Source of the DNA: Glutamicibacter soli
GTDB lineage: Bacteria > Actinomycetota > Actinomycetes > Actinomycetales > Micrococcaceae
Length of the DNA: 64,000 nt
Reading direction: 5' to 3'
Assembly (NCBI RefSeq): GCF_003309065.1
Contig: NZ_POAF01000003.1
Span: 186,001-250,000, forward strand
The notes beneath the pieces are model-generated. The model saw only the letters and a list, made by a program, of their open reading frames with translations. It had not been told where the DNA came from and searched no databases. Position numbers and translations under genes: made by a program. This document shows positions 52,854-60,475 of this stretch, piece after piece (the first letter of the stretch is position 1; each line of letters begins with the position of its first letter).

Positions 52854-52907
52854 TGTTGCGTCGATCTGCGTATTGACTTGAAGCTGGACTTGTTGGAGCG
52901 TGACTGG

Positions 52908-53018
52908 TCATCTGGGGCTGCTGGCCAGTGGATCCGTGTTCACCTCGTACCAGCCGAACCATGCGCTGTGTTCAAGGTCAGCCACGTCCTCGCCCTTGAT
53001 GTCAGCGTGCCTGCTCAT
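52908..53018 (-). CDS. Short frame (36 codons) coupled to nirD
   Basis: MSRHADIKGEDVADLEHSAW, then FGWYEVNTDPLASSPR, an acidic, Trp-containing peptide. Its ATG overlaps the nirD stop as ATGA, the coupling pattern used throughout this genome. Third positions are only moderately G/C-rich. No family is recognised. It may be a real small protein accompanying NirD or a chance frame; the coupling is the only strong argument. Confidence 0.4.
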   Translation of the reverse strand: MSRHADIKGEDVADLEHSAWFGWYEVNTDPLASSPR

Positions 53019-53380
53019 TTCGAAGCCTCGATCCATAGCCGACCGTCGAGTTCCTGCACCCCGAACACCTGCAGCGCGGTGCCCTGCGCGCTCAGGCAAT
53101 CTCCGGTGTCCAAGCGGTAGATCTCCTTGTGCAGCGGGCAGGCGATGGTGGCCACGCGGTGGCCGTCCACGGTGGCATCCCCCAGGATGCCGCGGGCCAT
53201 GACCTTGGCCCCGGTGGAAGGGCAGCGGTGGGAGCTGGCGTAGAAGCCGGAGTGCTCCGTGCGGTATACGGCGATCTGCTTACCTTCCAGCCAGGCGGCT
53301 TCGCCCCAGCCCGTTTCCAGGTCGTCTGCGAAGCAGAGTTCGGACAGTGCGGCCGGTGCGTCAATCAGTTGCGTGGTCAT
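53015..53380 (-). CDS. nirD: Nitrite reductase small subunit NirD (Rieske-like)
   Basis: A 121-residue Rieske-fold protein: IDAPAALSELCFADDLETGW, then EGKQIAVYRTEHSGFYASSH, VMARGILGDATVDGHRVATI and ACPLHKEIYRLDTGDC. Size and the terminal LQVFGVQELDGRLWI match NirD. Many NirD proteins have lost the cluster ligands; here the second pair CPLH is kept while the first reads SHRCPS instead of CPH-type order, so cluster binding is doubtful. It assists NirB in reducing nitrite to ammonia. Unusually, it is divergent from nirB rather than downstream of it. AAAGGA precedes the ATG. Confidence 0.85.
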   Translation of the reverse strand: MTTQLIDAPAALSELCFADDLETGWGEAAWLEGKQIAVYRTEHSGFYASSHRCPSTGAKVMARGILGDATVDGHRVATIACPLHKEIYRLDTGDCLSAQGTALQVFGVQELDGRLWIEASK

Positions 53381-53498
53381 CGGTGGGTCCTTTCGCTGGT
53401 GTTCCGATGCTTCGAGCCTAAAAGCGCAATGTTTCAGCCGCCGTCCCACCCCGTTGCCGGTCGGTAAAGCCCGATTCACAGCCCCGCGGCGGAACTGT

Positions 53499-53525
53499 GC
53501 TACGAACATGTTTCAAATCCCTCAC
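53499..53525 (-). promoter_or_regulatory. GlnR-like triple box facing nirD
   Basis: On the minus strand: GTGAG-6-GAAAC-6-GTAGC, three five-base boxes at exact 11-bp spacing. The central GAAAC is a perfect half-site and the outer two are degenerate. It lies about 120 bp upstream of nirD. Confidence 0.4.
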
Positions 53526-53564
53526 CGCCGTAGGGCGCGGCTGCTGGAGAAAATTGCGCCCGGT

Positions 53565-53591
53565 GAAACACCGGGGTAACTGCGGGGCAAA
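53565..53591 (+). promoter_or_regulatory. GlnR-like triple box upstream of nirB
   Basis: GAAAC (53565-53569), 6 bases, GTAAC (53576-53580), 6 bases, GCAAA (53587-53591). The first two are perfect GlnR half-sites. It lies 64-90 bp before the nirB start, a normal activator position; TAGGCT at about 53604 could be the -10 element. Confidence 0.55.
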
Positions 53592-53654
53592 ATCCGTTTC
53601 CTAGGCTGGTGCCAGACGCTCCACACCCCGTGGGTCCGCCAGCGAAAGGGCATC

Positions 53655-56237
53655 ATGAATACCTCCAGCGAACAGCGACACATCCTCGTGATCGGCGGCG
53701 GTCCGGCCGCGCACCGCTTTGCCGAAGCCATGGCCACCCGCCGGCCGGCAGGCACCCGACTGACAGTGCTCACCGAAGAGGCCCACCTGCCCTACGACAG
53801 GGTGGCCCTGTCCAAGGCGCTGACGGATCCCGGCGTGGACCTGACCCTGGGCGAGGCGGAACTATGGGAGCAGGAGCACCTCACCCTTGAAACCGGGGCC
53901 CGCGCGGTGGCCTTGGACAGCGCCGCCCGCGTGGTGCGCACCGAGGACGGGCGCGAATTCGGCTACGACGAGCTGGTGCTGGCCACCGGCTCCAACGCCG
54001 CAACCCTGCCGATCCCCGGCGCCGAACTGACCTATGTCTACCGCACTCTGGAGGACGTGCGGGGCATCGCCAAGCAGGTGCGCACCCTGGCCGCCACGCT
54101 GGGACGCACCCCGGTGGTTGCCACCATCGGCGGGGGCCTGCTGGGGCTGGAAGCCGCAGCCGGGGTGCAGGCCCTGGGCGCGCAAGCGCTGATCATCGAC
54201 GGCGGGCACTGGCTCATGGGAACCCAGCTGGACCAGGGCGCCGGACAGGCGCTGGGGCGCCTGATCGCCCAGAAGGACCTCACGGTGCACGGCGGGGTGT
54301 ACCCGGAAAAGATCCTCTCCGAGAACGGGCAGGTGACCGGCGTGCACATGGCAGACGGCAAGGTCATCGCGGCTGACATGGTGATCGTGTCCATCGGCGT
54401 GCGCCCGCGCGACGAACTGGCCCGCACCCACAACGAAACCCAGACCGACGGCGGCGCGCACTTCAGCCTCGGCCCACGCGGCGGCATCGTCATCGACGGA
54501 AGCTGCGCCACCGAGGTGGAGCATGTCTGGGCCATCGGCGAGGTCGCCAATTTCGGCGGTCTGTGCGTCGGGCTGGTCGCCCCGGCCAACACGATGGCGG
54601 AGGTCGCCGCTGACCGGCTGACCGGCGGCGAGGGGGAATTCAGCGGATTCGACACCGCCACCAAGCTCAAGCTCTCCGGGGTGGACGTCGCCTCCTTCGG
54701 CGACGCCTTCGCCCGCACCGAGGGCTCGCTGGAGGTGGTCTACGCGGATGCCGCCCGCGGGCTTTACCAGAAACTGGTGGTCTCCGAGGATGCCTCCACC
54801 CTGCTCGGCGGCATCTTCGTGGGCGACGCGAGCCCCTACCAGTCGCTGCGGCCGCTGCTGGGCAGGGAGCTTCCGGCAGAGCCCGGCGCCTATCTCAGCG
54901 CCGCCGGCGGGCCGGCACCGGATACCGAGCTGCCCGATGACGCGGTGGTGTGCTCCTGCAACAACGTGGACGCCGGGTCGATCCGCGGCGCGGTGGGCGG
55001 GGCCTGCGCCGGCTGCGGCCCGGCCTCCACGGTGTCCGGGCTGAAGTCCTGCACCATGGCTGGCACCCAGTGCGGTTCCTGCGTGCCGATGCTCAAGAAG
55101 CTGCTGGAAACGGAAATGGCGAAGAACGGCATGGAAGTCTCCACGGCCCTGTGCGAGCACTTCAGCCTCTCCCGCCCGCAGCTCTTCGAGGCCGTGCGCG
55201 TGGCCGGGCTGGGCACCTACCCGCAGATCATGGCACGCTTCGGCACCGGCACCGGCTGCGACATCTGCAAGCCGACCATCGCCTCCATCCTGGCCAGCCA
55301 GACCAACGTGCACCCGATGGACGCCGGGCTGGCCGGGGCGCAGGACACCAACGACCGCGTCATGGCCAACATGCAAAAGGACGGCACCTACTCGGTGGTT
55401 CCGCGCATCCCCGGCGGCGAAATCACCCCTGAAAAGCTGGGCGTCATTGCCCGGGTGGCGCAGAAATACGGGCTGTACACCAAGCTGACCGGCGGGCTGC
55501 GCATCGACATGTTCGGCGCCCGGCTGGAGCAGCTGCCTCAGATCTGGCGCGAGCTGGTCGACGCCGGGTTCGAATCCGGCCAGGCCTACGGCAAGTCCCT
55601 GCGCAACGTGAAAACCTGCGTCGGCTCCACCTGGTGCCGCTACGGCATGCTGGACTCGGTGGGCATGGGCATCGACATCGAGCTGCGCTACCGCGGGCTG
55701 CGCGCCCCGCACAAGTTCAAGATGGGTGTCTCCGGCTGCGCCCGCGAATGCGCGGAGGCCCGTGCCAAGGACGTCGGAGTCATCGCCACCGCGGAAGGGT
55801 GGAACCTGTACGTGGGCGGCAACGGCGGAGCCAACCCGGCCCACGCCCAGCTGCTGGCCGGCGGGGTGGATGACCGCACGCTGCTGCGGTACATCGACCG
55901 ATTCCTGATGTACTACATCCGCAGCGCCGAACGCCTGCAGCGCACCGCCCACTGGATCCAGGAACTGCCCGGCGGCATGGACACCGTGCACAGCGTGGTG
56001 GTCGAGGACTCGCTCGGGCTGGGAGCGGAGCTCGAGCAGGCTATGGAACGCCATGTCTCCAGCTACCAGGACGAATGGGCGGCCACGCTGGCCGATCCCC
56101 AGAAGCTCAAGCGCTTCCGTTCCTTCGTGAACGCACCCCAGATCTCCGACACCGAGCTGGAATACGCCAGCGAACGCGGCCAGCGCCACCCGGTGGACCT
56201 GGGCGCGAGCATCCCCGTGCGCCCGGCAGCCAACTGA
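53655..56237 (+). CDS. nirB: NADH-dependent assimilatory nitrite reductase, large subunit
   Basis: An 860-residue protein. Domains: FAD/NAD-binding reductase (1-410; HILVIGGGPAAHRFAEAMAT and VVATIGGGLLGLEAAAGVQA), BFD-like [2Fe-2S] region (about 430-490; VVCSCNNVDAGSIRGAV, GTQCGSC), and a sulfite/nitrite reductase half with siroheme-[4Fe-4S] ligands TCVGSTWC (655-661) and GCARECA (Cys about 694 and 698). It performs the six-electron reduction of nitrite to ammonia in the cytosol. The ATG has AAAGGG upstream. It is followed by siroheme-synthesis and regulator genes. Confidence 0.95.
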   Translation: MNTSSEQRHILVIGGGPAAHRFAEAMATRRPAGTRLTVLTEEAHLPYDRVALSKALTDPGVDLTLGEAELWEQEHLTLETGARAVALDSAARVVRTEDGREFGYDELVLATGSNAATLPIPGAELTYVYRTLEDVRGIAKQVRTLAATLGRTPVVATIGGGLLGLEAAAGVQALGAQALIIDGGHWLMGTQLDQGAGQALGRLIAQKDLTVHGGVYPEKILSENGQVTGVHMADGKVIAADMVIVSIGVRPRDELARTHNETQTDGGAHFSLGPRGGIVIDGSCATEVEHVWAIGEVANFGGLCVGLVAPANTMAEVAADRLTGGEGEFSGFDTATKLKLSGVDVASFGDAFARTEGSLEVVYADAARGLYQKLVVSEDASTLLGGIFVGDASPYQSLRPLLGRELPAEPGAYLSAAGGPAPDTELPDDAVVCSCNNVDAGSIRGAVGGACAGCGPASTVSGLKSCTMAGTQCGSCVPMLKKLLETEMAKNGMEVSTALCEHFSLSRPQLFEAVRVAGLGTYPQIMARFGTGTGCDICKPTIASILASQTNVHPMDAGLAGAQDTNDRVMANMQKDGTYSVVPRIPGGEITPEKLGVIARVAQKYGLYTKLTGGLRIDMFGARLEQLPQIWRELVDAGFESGQAYGKSLRNVKTCVGSTWCRYGMLDSVGMGIDIELRYRGLRAPHKFKMGVSGCARECAEARAKDVGVIATAEGWNLYVGGNGGANPAHAQLLAGGVDDRTLLRYIDRFLMYYIRSAERLQRTAHWIQELPGGMDTVHSVVVEDSLGLGAELEQAMERHVSSYQDEWAATLADPQKLKRFRSFVNAPQISDTELEYASERGQRHPVDLGASIPVRPAAN

Positions 56238-56268
56238 GAAACGAATGAATCGACAAGTTATTGCCGGT

Positions 56269-56284
56269 GAAACAATTGCGAAAT
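56269..56284 (+). promoter_or_regulatory. Weak GlnR-like box before the SUMT gene
   Basis: GAAAC (56269-56273), 6 bases, GAAAT (56280-56284): two half-sites at 11-bp spacing in the 214-bp gap after nirB. A 6-bp inverted repeat TCCAGG/CCTGGA (56286-56305) follows. Weaker than the other boxes. Confidence 0.3.
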
Positions 56285-56353
56285 TTCCAGGCAAAAAGAC
56301 CTGGATAGCATGTGAATCAAGCCGAAACAGCGAGCACCCTGGAGCGTATCCCC

Positions 56354-56455
56354 ATGTCACAGAATCATCCACGCAGTCTTGCAGCAACTCTGGGCACCGT
56401 GTGCCTCCACGCCGAGGGCCGCACCGCCCTGTTGGCCCGGGAGAGTGAAAAATGA
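56354..56455 (+). CDS. Short leader frame (33 codons) coupled to the SUMT gene
   Basis: MSQNHPRSLAATLGTVCLHA, then EGRTALLARESEK. GGAG lies nine bases before its ATG and its TGA overlaps the SUMT start as ATGA. The SUMT gene itself has no separate ribosome site upstream apart from GGGAGAG inside this frame, so the short frame probably drives its translation by coupling. It may be a leader peptide or a true tiny protein; no family recognised. Confidence 0.45.
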   Translation: MSQNHPRSLAATLGTVCLHAEGRTALLARESEK

Positions 56456-57468
56456 TCGGGGCGCACATCGAGCTGGGCGGCTGCACGGTCCTGCTGGCGG
56501 CGGCTCCGGGAACCTCCGCCCGCGCCGCGCGGTACCTGCAGGCGCAGTTCGTCGACACCCTGCTGCAGGCCAGCACGCCGTTGGGGGCCGCGGCACTGCT
56601 GGGACAGGCAGACATCCTGGCCCTGTGTTCCGGGCAGTCCCTGAAATTCGCCGCGCTGCGCCAACAGGCTGTGGCCCAAGGCATTCCGGTGGTCGAGCTG
56701 GACCCCGGCGCAATGGGCGGCCGCATCACCCTGGTCGGCGGAGGACCCGGCGCCCTGGACCTGCTGACGCTGCGCGCGGCCGCCGCGCTGGCCAGCGCGG
56801 ACGTGGTTTTCTGCGACCGGCTGGCGCCCGGTGAATTCCTGGACCGCCTCGCGCCGCAGGCCCGCGTCGTCGACGTGGGCAAGCGGCCCGGGCACCACAA
56901 GGTCGCCCAGGAGCGCATTGAGGACCTGATGCTGCAGGAGGCGCTGCGCGGCCGCCACGTGGTGCGGCTCAAGGGCGGGGATCCCTACGTGTTCGGCCGC
57001 GGATTCGAGGAACTGCGCACCGCCAGCGCCGCCGGGATCCCGGTCGAGGTGGTTCCCGGGCTGTCCTCCTGCATCACGGTGCCGGCCGCGGCCGGCATCC
57101 CGGTCACCGCTCGCGGGGTCACCCGCGCCTTCACCGTGATCTCGGGCCATGATCCCCTGGAGGAGCACCAGCTGCGCCAGCTGGCAGGCCTGGGCGGAAC
57201 CATCGTGGTGCTGATGGGCATGGGAACCCTGGAGCATACCGCGGCGGGGCTGCGCCGCTGCGGGCTGGCGGCCGACACGCCCTGCGCCGTCATCGAGTCG
57301 GGAACCACCGGCACCCAGCGCACCACCCACGCCACCTTGTCCACGCTGGCCGCGGCGTCCCGGGCGGCCGGCTGCGCGAACCCCGCGGTGATCGTCATCG
57401 GACAGGTCGCGGCGCTGCCGCTGGCCCTGGACGCGATGCCGCCGCTGAGCCTGGGAGCCACCGCATGA
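56452..57468 (+). CDS. cobA: Uroporphyrinogen-III C-methyltransferase (SUMT) with N-terminal extension
   Basis: A 338-residue protein. Residues 90-338 are a complete SUMT: RITLVGGGPGALDLLTLRAA, then VGKRPGHHKVAQERIEDLML, VRLKGGDPYVFGRGFEELRT, and GIPVTARGVTRAFTVISGHD. It makes precorrin-2, the siroheme precursor required by NirB (and a cobalamin precursor). The first 85 residues form an extra domain that looks like a decayed dehydrogenase/ferrochelatase part (as in CysG) but lacks a recognisable NAD motif (VLLAAAPGTSARAARYLQAQ). It overlaps the next gene by four bases. Confidence 0.85.
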   Translation: MIGAHIELGGCTVLLAAAPGTSARAARYLQAQFVDTLLQASTPLGAAALLGQADILALCSGQSLKFAALRQQAVAQGIPVVELDPGAMGGRITLVGGGPGALDLLTLRAAAALASADVVFCDRLAPGEFLDRLAPQARVVDVGKRPGHHKVAQERIEDLMLQEALRGRHVVRLKGGDPYVFGRGFEELRTASAAGIPVEVVPGLSSCITVPAAAGIPVTARGVTRAFTVISGHDPLEEHQLRQLAGLGGTIVVLMGMGTLEHTAAGLRRCGLAADTPCAVIESGTTGTQRTTHATLSTLAAASRAAGCANPAVIVIGQVAALPLALDAMPPLSLGATA

Positions 57469-58565
57469 ACGGCGCGCAGCAGCTGGCAGGATTCCGCATC
57501 GCGGTGACCAGTGACCGGCGCTCCAACGAACTCATCGAGGCCCTGGAACGCCGCGGGGCCGAAACCGCCCACACCCCGCTGCTGCGGCTCGCTCCGCTGG
57601 AGGACGAGCAGTTCCTGCTCGGCCAAACACGCAGGGTCATCGCCGAACGCCCCTCAGTGCTGGTGGTGACCACCGCCTACGGGCTGCGCCGCTGGTTCGA
57701 CACGGCGGAGGCCGCCGGCCTGGGCGACCAGCTGGGACGGGCGCTGGAGACCTGCCGGATCTTCACCCGCGGGGCCAAGGCGCTCGGCGCGGTGCGGGCG
57801 CTGGGCCTGCCGGTGGCTGGAAGCGCCGCGGCAGGAACCAGCGAAGCGCTGCTGCAGCTGCTGCACGGCGAGGTGCAGGGGGCCAGCGTGGCGGTGCAGA
57901 TGCACGCGGACAACGACCGCCCGCTGGCCCGCGACATCAGGGCGCTCGGCGCCGCGCACGTGCTGAAGATCGAACCCTACCGCTGGCTGGAGAGCAGCGG
58001 CGCCCCGCACATCCTCACCCTGCTGGACGGCATCTGCGCCGGCCGCTTCGACGCGGTGACCTTCACCAGCGCCCCCAGCGTGCACTCCTTGCTGACCGCC
58101 GCGGCCTCCCGCGGCATGCTGCCCACGCTGATCCGCTCATTCAACGAACGCGTGCTGGCCGCGACGGTGGGGCCGGTGACCGCCGAACCCCTGATCCAGG
58201 CCGGGGTGCGCAGCCCGCTGGTTCCGCAGCGCCACCGCATGGGCGCCATGGTGCTGCAGCTGGCCACCGCCCTGGCCGACCAGGGCACGCTGAGCGTGGA
58301 TACCTCCCGCGGCCTGTGCCAGCTGCGCGGGCGTACGCTGTCGCTGAATGACGAGGACTGCACGCTCACCCCGCTGCACGCCGAGATCCTGCGCTGCCTG
58401 CTCCAGGCCGGCGGCAATGTGGTCTCCCGCGATGAGCTGGCCACCTCGCTGAGCACCCTGCCTTCACGCCATGCGCTGGACATGACGCTCAGCCGGCTGC
58501 GCAAGAACCTGCCCGATCCGCAGCTGATCACCACGGTCATCAAGCGCGGCTACCGCATCGCCTGA
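57465..58565 (+). CDS. nnaR: HemD-like/winged-helix nitrate-assimilation regulator (NnaR type)
   Basis: A 366-residue fusion. Residues 1-260 are a uroporphyrinogen-III-synthase (HemD) domain: FRIAVTSDRRSNELIEALER, VLVVTTAYGLRRWFDTAEAA and AVTFTSAPSVHSLLTAAASR. Residues 270-366 are an OmpR/PhoB-type winged helix: TLSLNDEDCTLTPLHAEILR, GGNVVSRDELATSLSTLPSR and LITTVIKRGYRIA. This architecture is that of NnaR, described in Streptomyces coelicolor and mycobacteria as a co-activator with GlnR of nitrate/nitrite genes. Whether it still makes uroporphyrinogen III is uncertain. It is coupled to SUMT by ATGA overlap. Confidence 0.85.
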   Translation: MNGAQQLAGFRIAVTSDRRSNELIEALERRGAETAHTPLLRLAPLEDEQFLLGQTRRVIAERPSVLVVTTAYGLRRWFDTAEAAGLGDQLGRALETCRIFTRGAKALGAVRALGLPVAGSAAAGTSEALLQLLHGEVQGASVAVQMHADNDRPLARDIRALGAAHVLKIEPYRWLESSGAPHILTLLDGICAGRFDAVTFTSAPSVHSLLTAAASRGMLPTLIRSFNERVLAATVGPVTAEPLIQAGVRSPLVPQRHRMGAMVLQLATALADQGTLSVDTSRGLCQLRGRTLSLNDEDCTLTPLHAEILRCLLQAGGNVVSRDELATSLSTLPSRHALDMTLSRLRKNLPDPQLITTVIKRGYRIA

Positions 58566-58569
58566 GCCT

Positions 58570-59559
58570 TCACCAGCGCGGGTGGATCTGGGCGCGCAGC
58601 TTCCGGTCGTAGAGATCGCGCACGGAAGCGGAGAATTCCCCGGAGATCCGCAACGACCCTGCGGCGGCGTTGGCCAGTGCCTGCGCCGTGGAGCGGGCTC
58701 CGGGGATGACGGTGCTGATCCCGTCCTGCGCGGCCAGCCAGGCCAGGGCGACCTGGGCGCTGGAGGCGCCGGGCGCCTCGGCGGCGGCCAGTTCCGCGAA
58801 TTCCCGTGCGGCCTGCAGCCCGGTGGCGTAGTCGACCCCGGAGAAGGTCTCGCCCACGTCGAAGGCTGACCCGTCGCGGTTGAAGTTCCGGTGGTCGTCG
58901 GCCGCGAACCGGGTGTCCTCGGTGTAGCGGTTGGCCAGCAGGCCGCTGGCCAGCGGGACGCGGGCGATGACGCCCACGCCGGCCTCGCGCGCGGCGGGCA
59001 GCACCTGCTCGATGGGCTTGTGCCGGAAGGCGTTGACGATGATTTGCACCGTGGCCACGTTCGGCCGCGCGATGGCGGTCAGCGCTTCGTCCACGGTTTC
59101 CACCGACACGCCGTAATTGGCGATGCGCCCCTCGGCGACCAGGGTGTCCAGCGCATCGTAGACGGCGTCGTTGGAGTAGACGGCGGTGGGCGGGCAGTGC
59201 AGCTGCACCAGGTCTAGGGTGTCCATTCCGAGGTTCTCGCGCGAGCGGTCGTTCCAGGCGCGGAAGGCTTCAAGCGTGTAGGCCTCGGGTACCTGCTCCA
59301 CACGGCGGCCCATCTTGGTGGCGACGGTGACGCCCGCCTCCGGGTTGGCCTTGAGCCAGCGGCCGATCAGCTGCTCGCTGCGTCCGTCCCCGTAGACGTC
59401 GGCGGTGTCGAAGAAGTCCACACCCCCTGCGTGGGCGGCGTCCAGCACGGCCAGCGCGTCGTTCTCGTCCACCGAGCCCCAGTCGGCGCCGAGCTGCCAG
59501 GTGCCCAGCCCGATCACGGAGACGCTGCGCTGTGTTCTTCCTAGTTCACGATGTTCCAT
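58570..59559 (-). CDS. Aldo/keto reductase
   Basis: A 329-residue NADPH-dependent (beta/alpha)8 reductase. The catalytic tetrad is visible: Asp in GGVDFFDTADVYGDGRSEQL, Tyr in DVYGDG, Lys in VTVATKMGRR and His in LDLVQLHCPP. The cofactor end is near DGISTVIPGARSTAQALANA. The YghZ/AKR11-13-like layout suggests general carbonyl reduction, substrate unknown. It follows a GntR regulator by 66 bp on the same strand and is convergent with nnaR, 4 bp apart. Confidence 0.9.
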   Translation of the reverse strand: MEHRELGRTQRSVSVIGLGTWQLGADWGSVDENDALAVLDAAHAGGVDFFDTADVYGDGRSEQLIGRWLKANPEAGVTVATKMGRRVEQVPEAYTLEAFRAWNDRSRENLGMDTLDLVQLHCPPTAVYSNDAVYDALDTLVAEGRIANYGVSVETVDEALTAIARPNVATVQIIVNAFRHKPIEQVLPAAREAGVGVIARVPLASGLLANRYTEDTRFAADDHRNFNRDGSAFDVGETFSGVDYATGLQAAREFAELAAAEAPGASSAQVALAWLAAQDGISTVIPGARSTAQALANAAAGSLRISGEFSASVRDLYDRKLRAQIHPRW

Positions 59560-59625
59560 AATCCGAGTCTAGTCCGCGACCGGGTGCCGGCCGGGGGCAC
59601 CCGCCGGCGCTCCCACCGTGCAGTG

Positions 59626-60306
59626 CTACAGCAGCCGGCTGCGGTGCCCGGTCCTGGCTTCGAGGGATTTCAGCACATGCCGGCGGGCGGCCTGCTCGAT
59701 CTGCGCGCTGGGCGCCGAGCCCCGGATGAGATCCAGCAGTTCCCCGTGCTCTTCAACGGATTCGCGCGCGCGGTCCCGGTCCACGGCGGCGCCGGGCCCG
59801 CGGATGCTGGAGAACTTCTTCCATTCGGACCGGGCCAGTTCCAGGATCCTCTCGTTGGGGCAGGCCGAATACAGCACCTCGTGGAATTGCGTGTTGAGCT
59901 CCTCGAAGAGTGCGGGATCGAAGTCATCGAGCATTGACAGGATGCTGCCGTTGATATCTTCGGCCCGCTCGATGTCGGCCGCGCCCAGCTGGCCGGCGGC
60001 CAGCGACGTGGCAGTGCCGTCGAGGACGGCGAGCGCTTCCATGCCTGCCCGGTAGGCATGGTCGTCGATGACCGCGACGCGGGCCCCGACGTTGTGCACG
60101 ATCTGCAGCAGCCCCTCGGCGGCCAGGCGCTGGATGGCTTCGCGCACCGGCACCCCGCTCACCCCGAGCTCGGCCGCGATGGGAGCTGCCAGCACCCGCT
60201 GGTAGGGCTCGAAAGCTCCCCGCTCGATCTGCTCCTTGATGTGGGCGTATGCGGTGTCCGCCTTACTTTGCGCACCGCGCCGCCGTGGCTCCGAAGTAGG
60301 CACCAT
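59626..60306 (-). CDS. GntR-family regulator (FadR subgroup)
   Basis: A 226-residue regulator: winged helix (KADTAYAHIKEQIERGAFEP, AAELGVSGVPVREAIQRLAA, EGLLQIVHNVGARVAVID) and a helical FCD domain (LFEELNTQFHEVLYSACPNE). ATG 60306 follows GCGGGGG; the longer upstream frame is non-homologous. It is divergent from the GlcD-type oxidase across 169 bp that contain an AT-rich palindrome, so it probably controls that gene, as GlcC-type regulators do, and itself. Confidence 0.85.
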   Translation of the reverse strand: MVPTSEPRRRGAQSKADTAYAHIKEQIERGAFEPYQRVLAAPIAAELGVSGVPVREAIQRLAAEGLLQIVHNVGARVAVIDDHAYRAGMEALAVLDGTATSLAAGQLGAADIERAEDINGSILSMLDDFDPALFEELNTQFHEVLYSACPNERILELARSEWKKFSSIRGPGAAVDRDRARESVEEHGELLDLIRGSAPSAQIEQAARRHVLKSLEARTGHRSRLL

Positions 60307-60405
60307 CCCCCGCTTCCGTCGTCGCGCCGCTGGCCTCGAGTATCGCGGAAGATATTTGCTCCCGCCCCTGAAGACTATCGCACCGGCGGGGATCGGCCCG
60401 TTTCC

Positions 60406-60431
60406 TTGACCCGCAGATTTTATAATATAAA
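60406..60431. promoter_or_regulatory. AT-rich promoter/operator between GntR and glcD-type genes
   Basis: TATAAT (60421-60426) is a consensus -10 lying inside TTTATAATATAAA (60419-60431), a near-perfect palindrome. TTGACC (60406-60411) is too close to pair with it but could serve a second -10 at about 60429. A GntR dimer on the palindrome would block this promoter. Confidence 0.5.
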
Positions 60432-60475
60432 GTAAGTTGCGTAGCTCACTCACTCGCACCAGATCGAAGGACCCC

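Noticed and set aside
53862-56972. A 1036-codon open frame on the minus strand opposite nirB and SUMT
   Set aside because: It is antisense to two motif-complete genes, has low-complexity His/Gly/Val-rich translation and no domain. Long antisense frames are expected in high-GC DNA because stop codons are rare in the mirror of G/C-ending codons.
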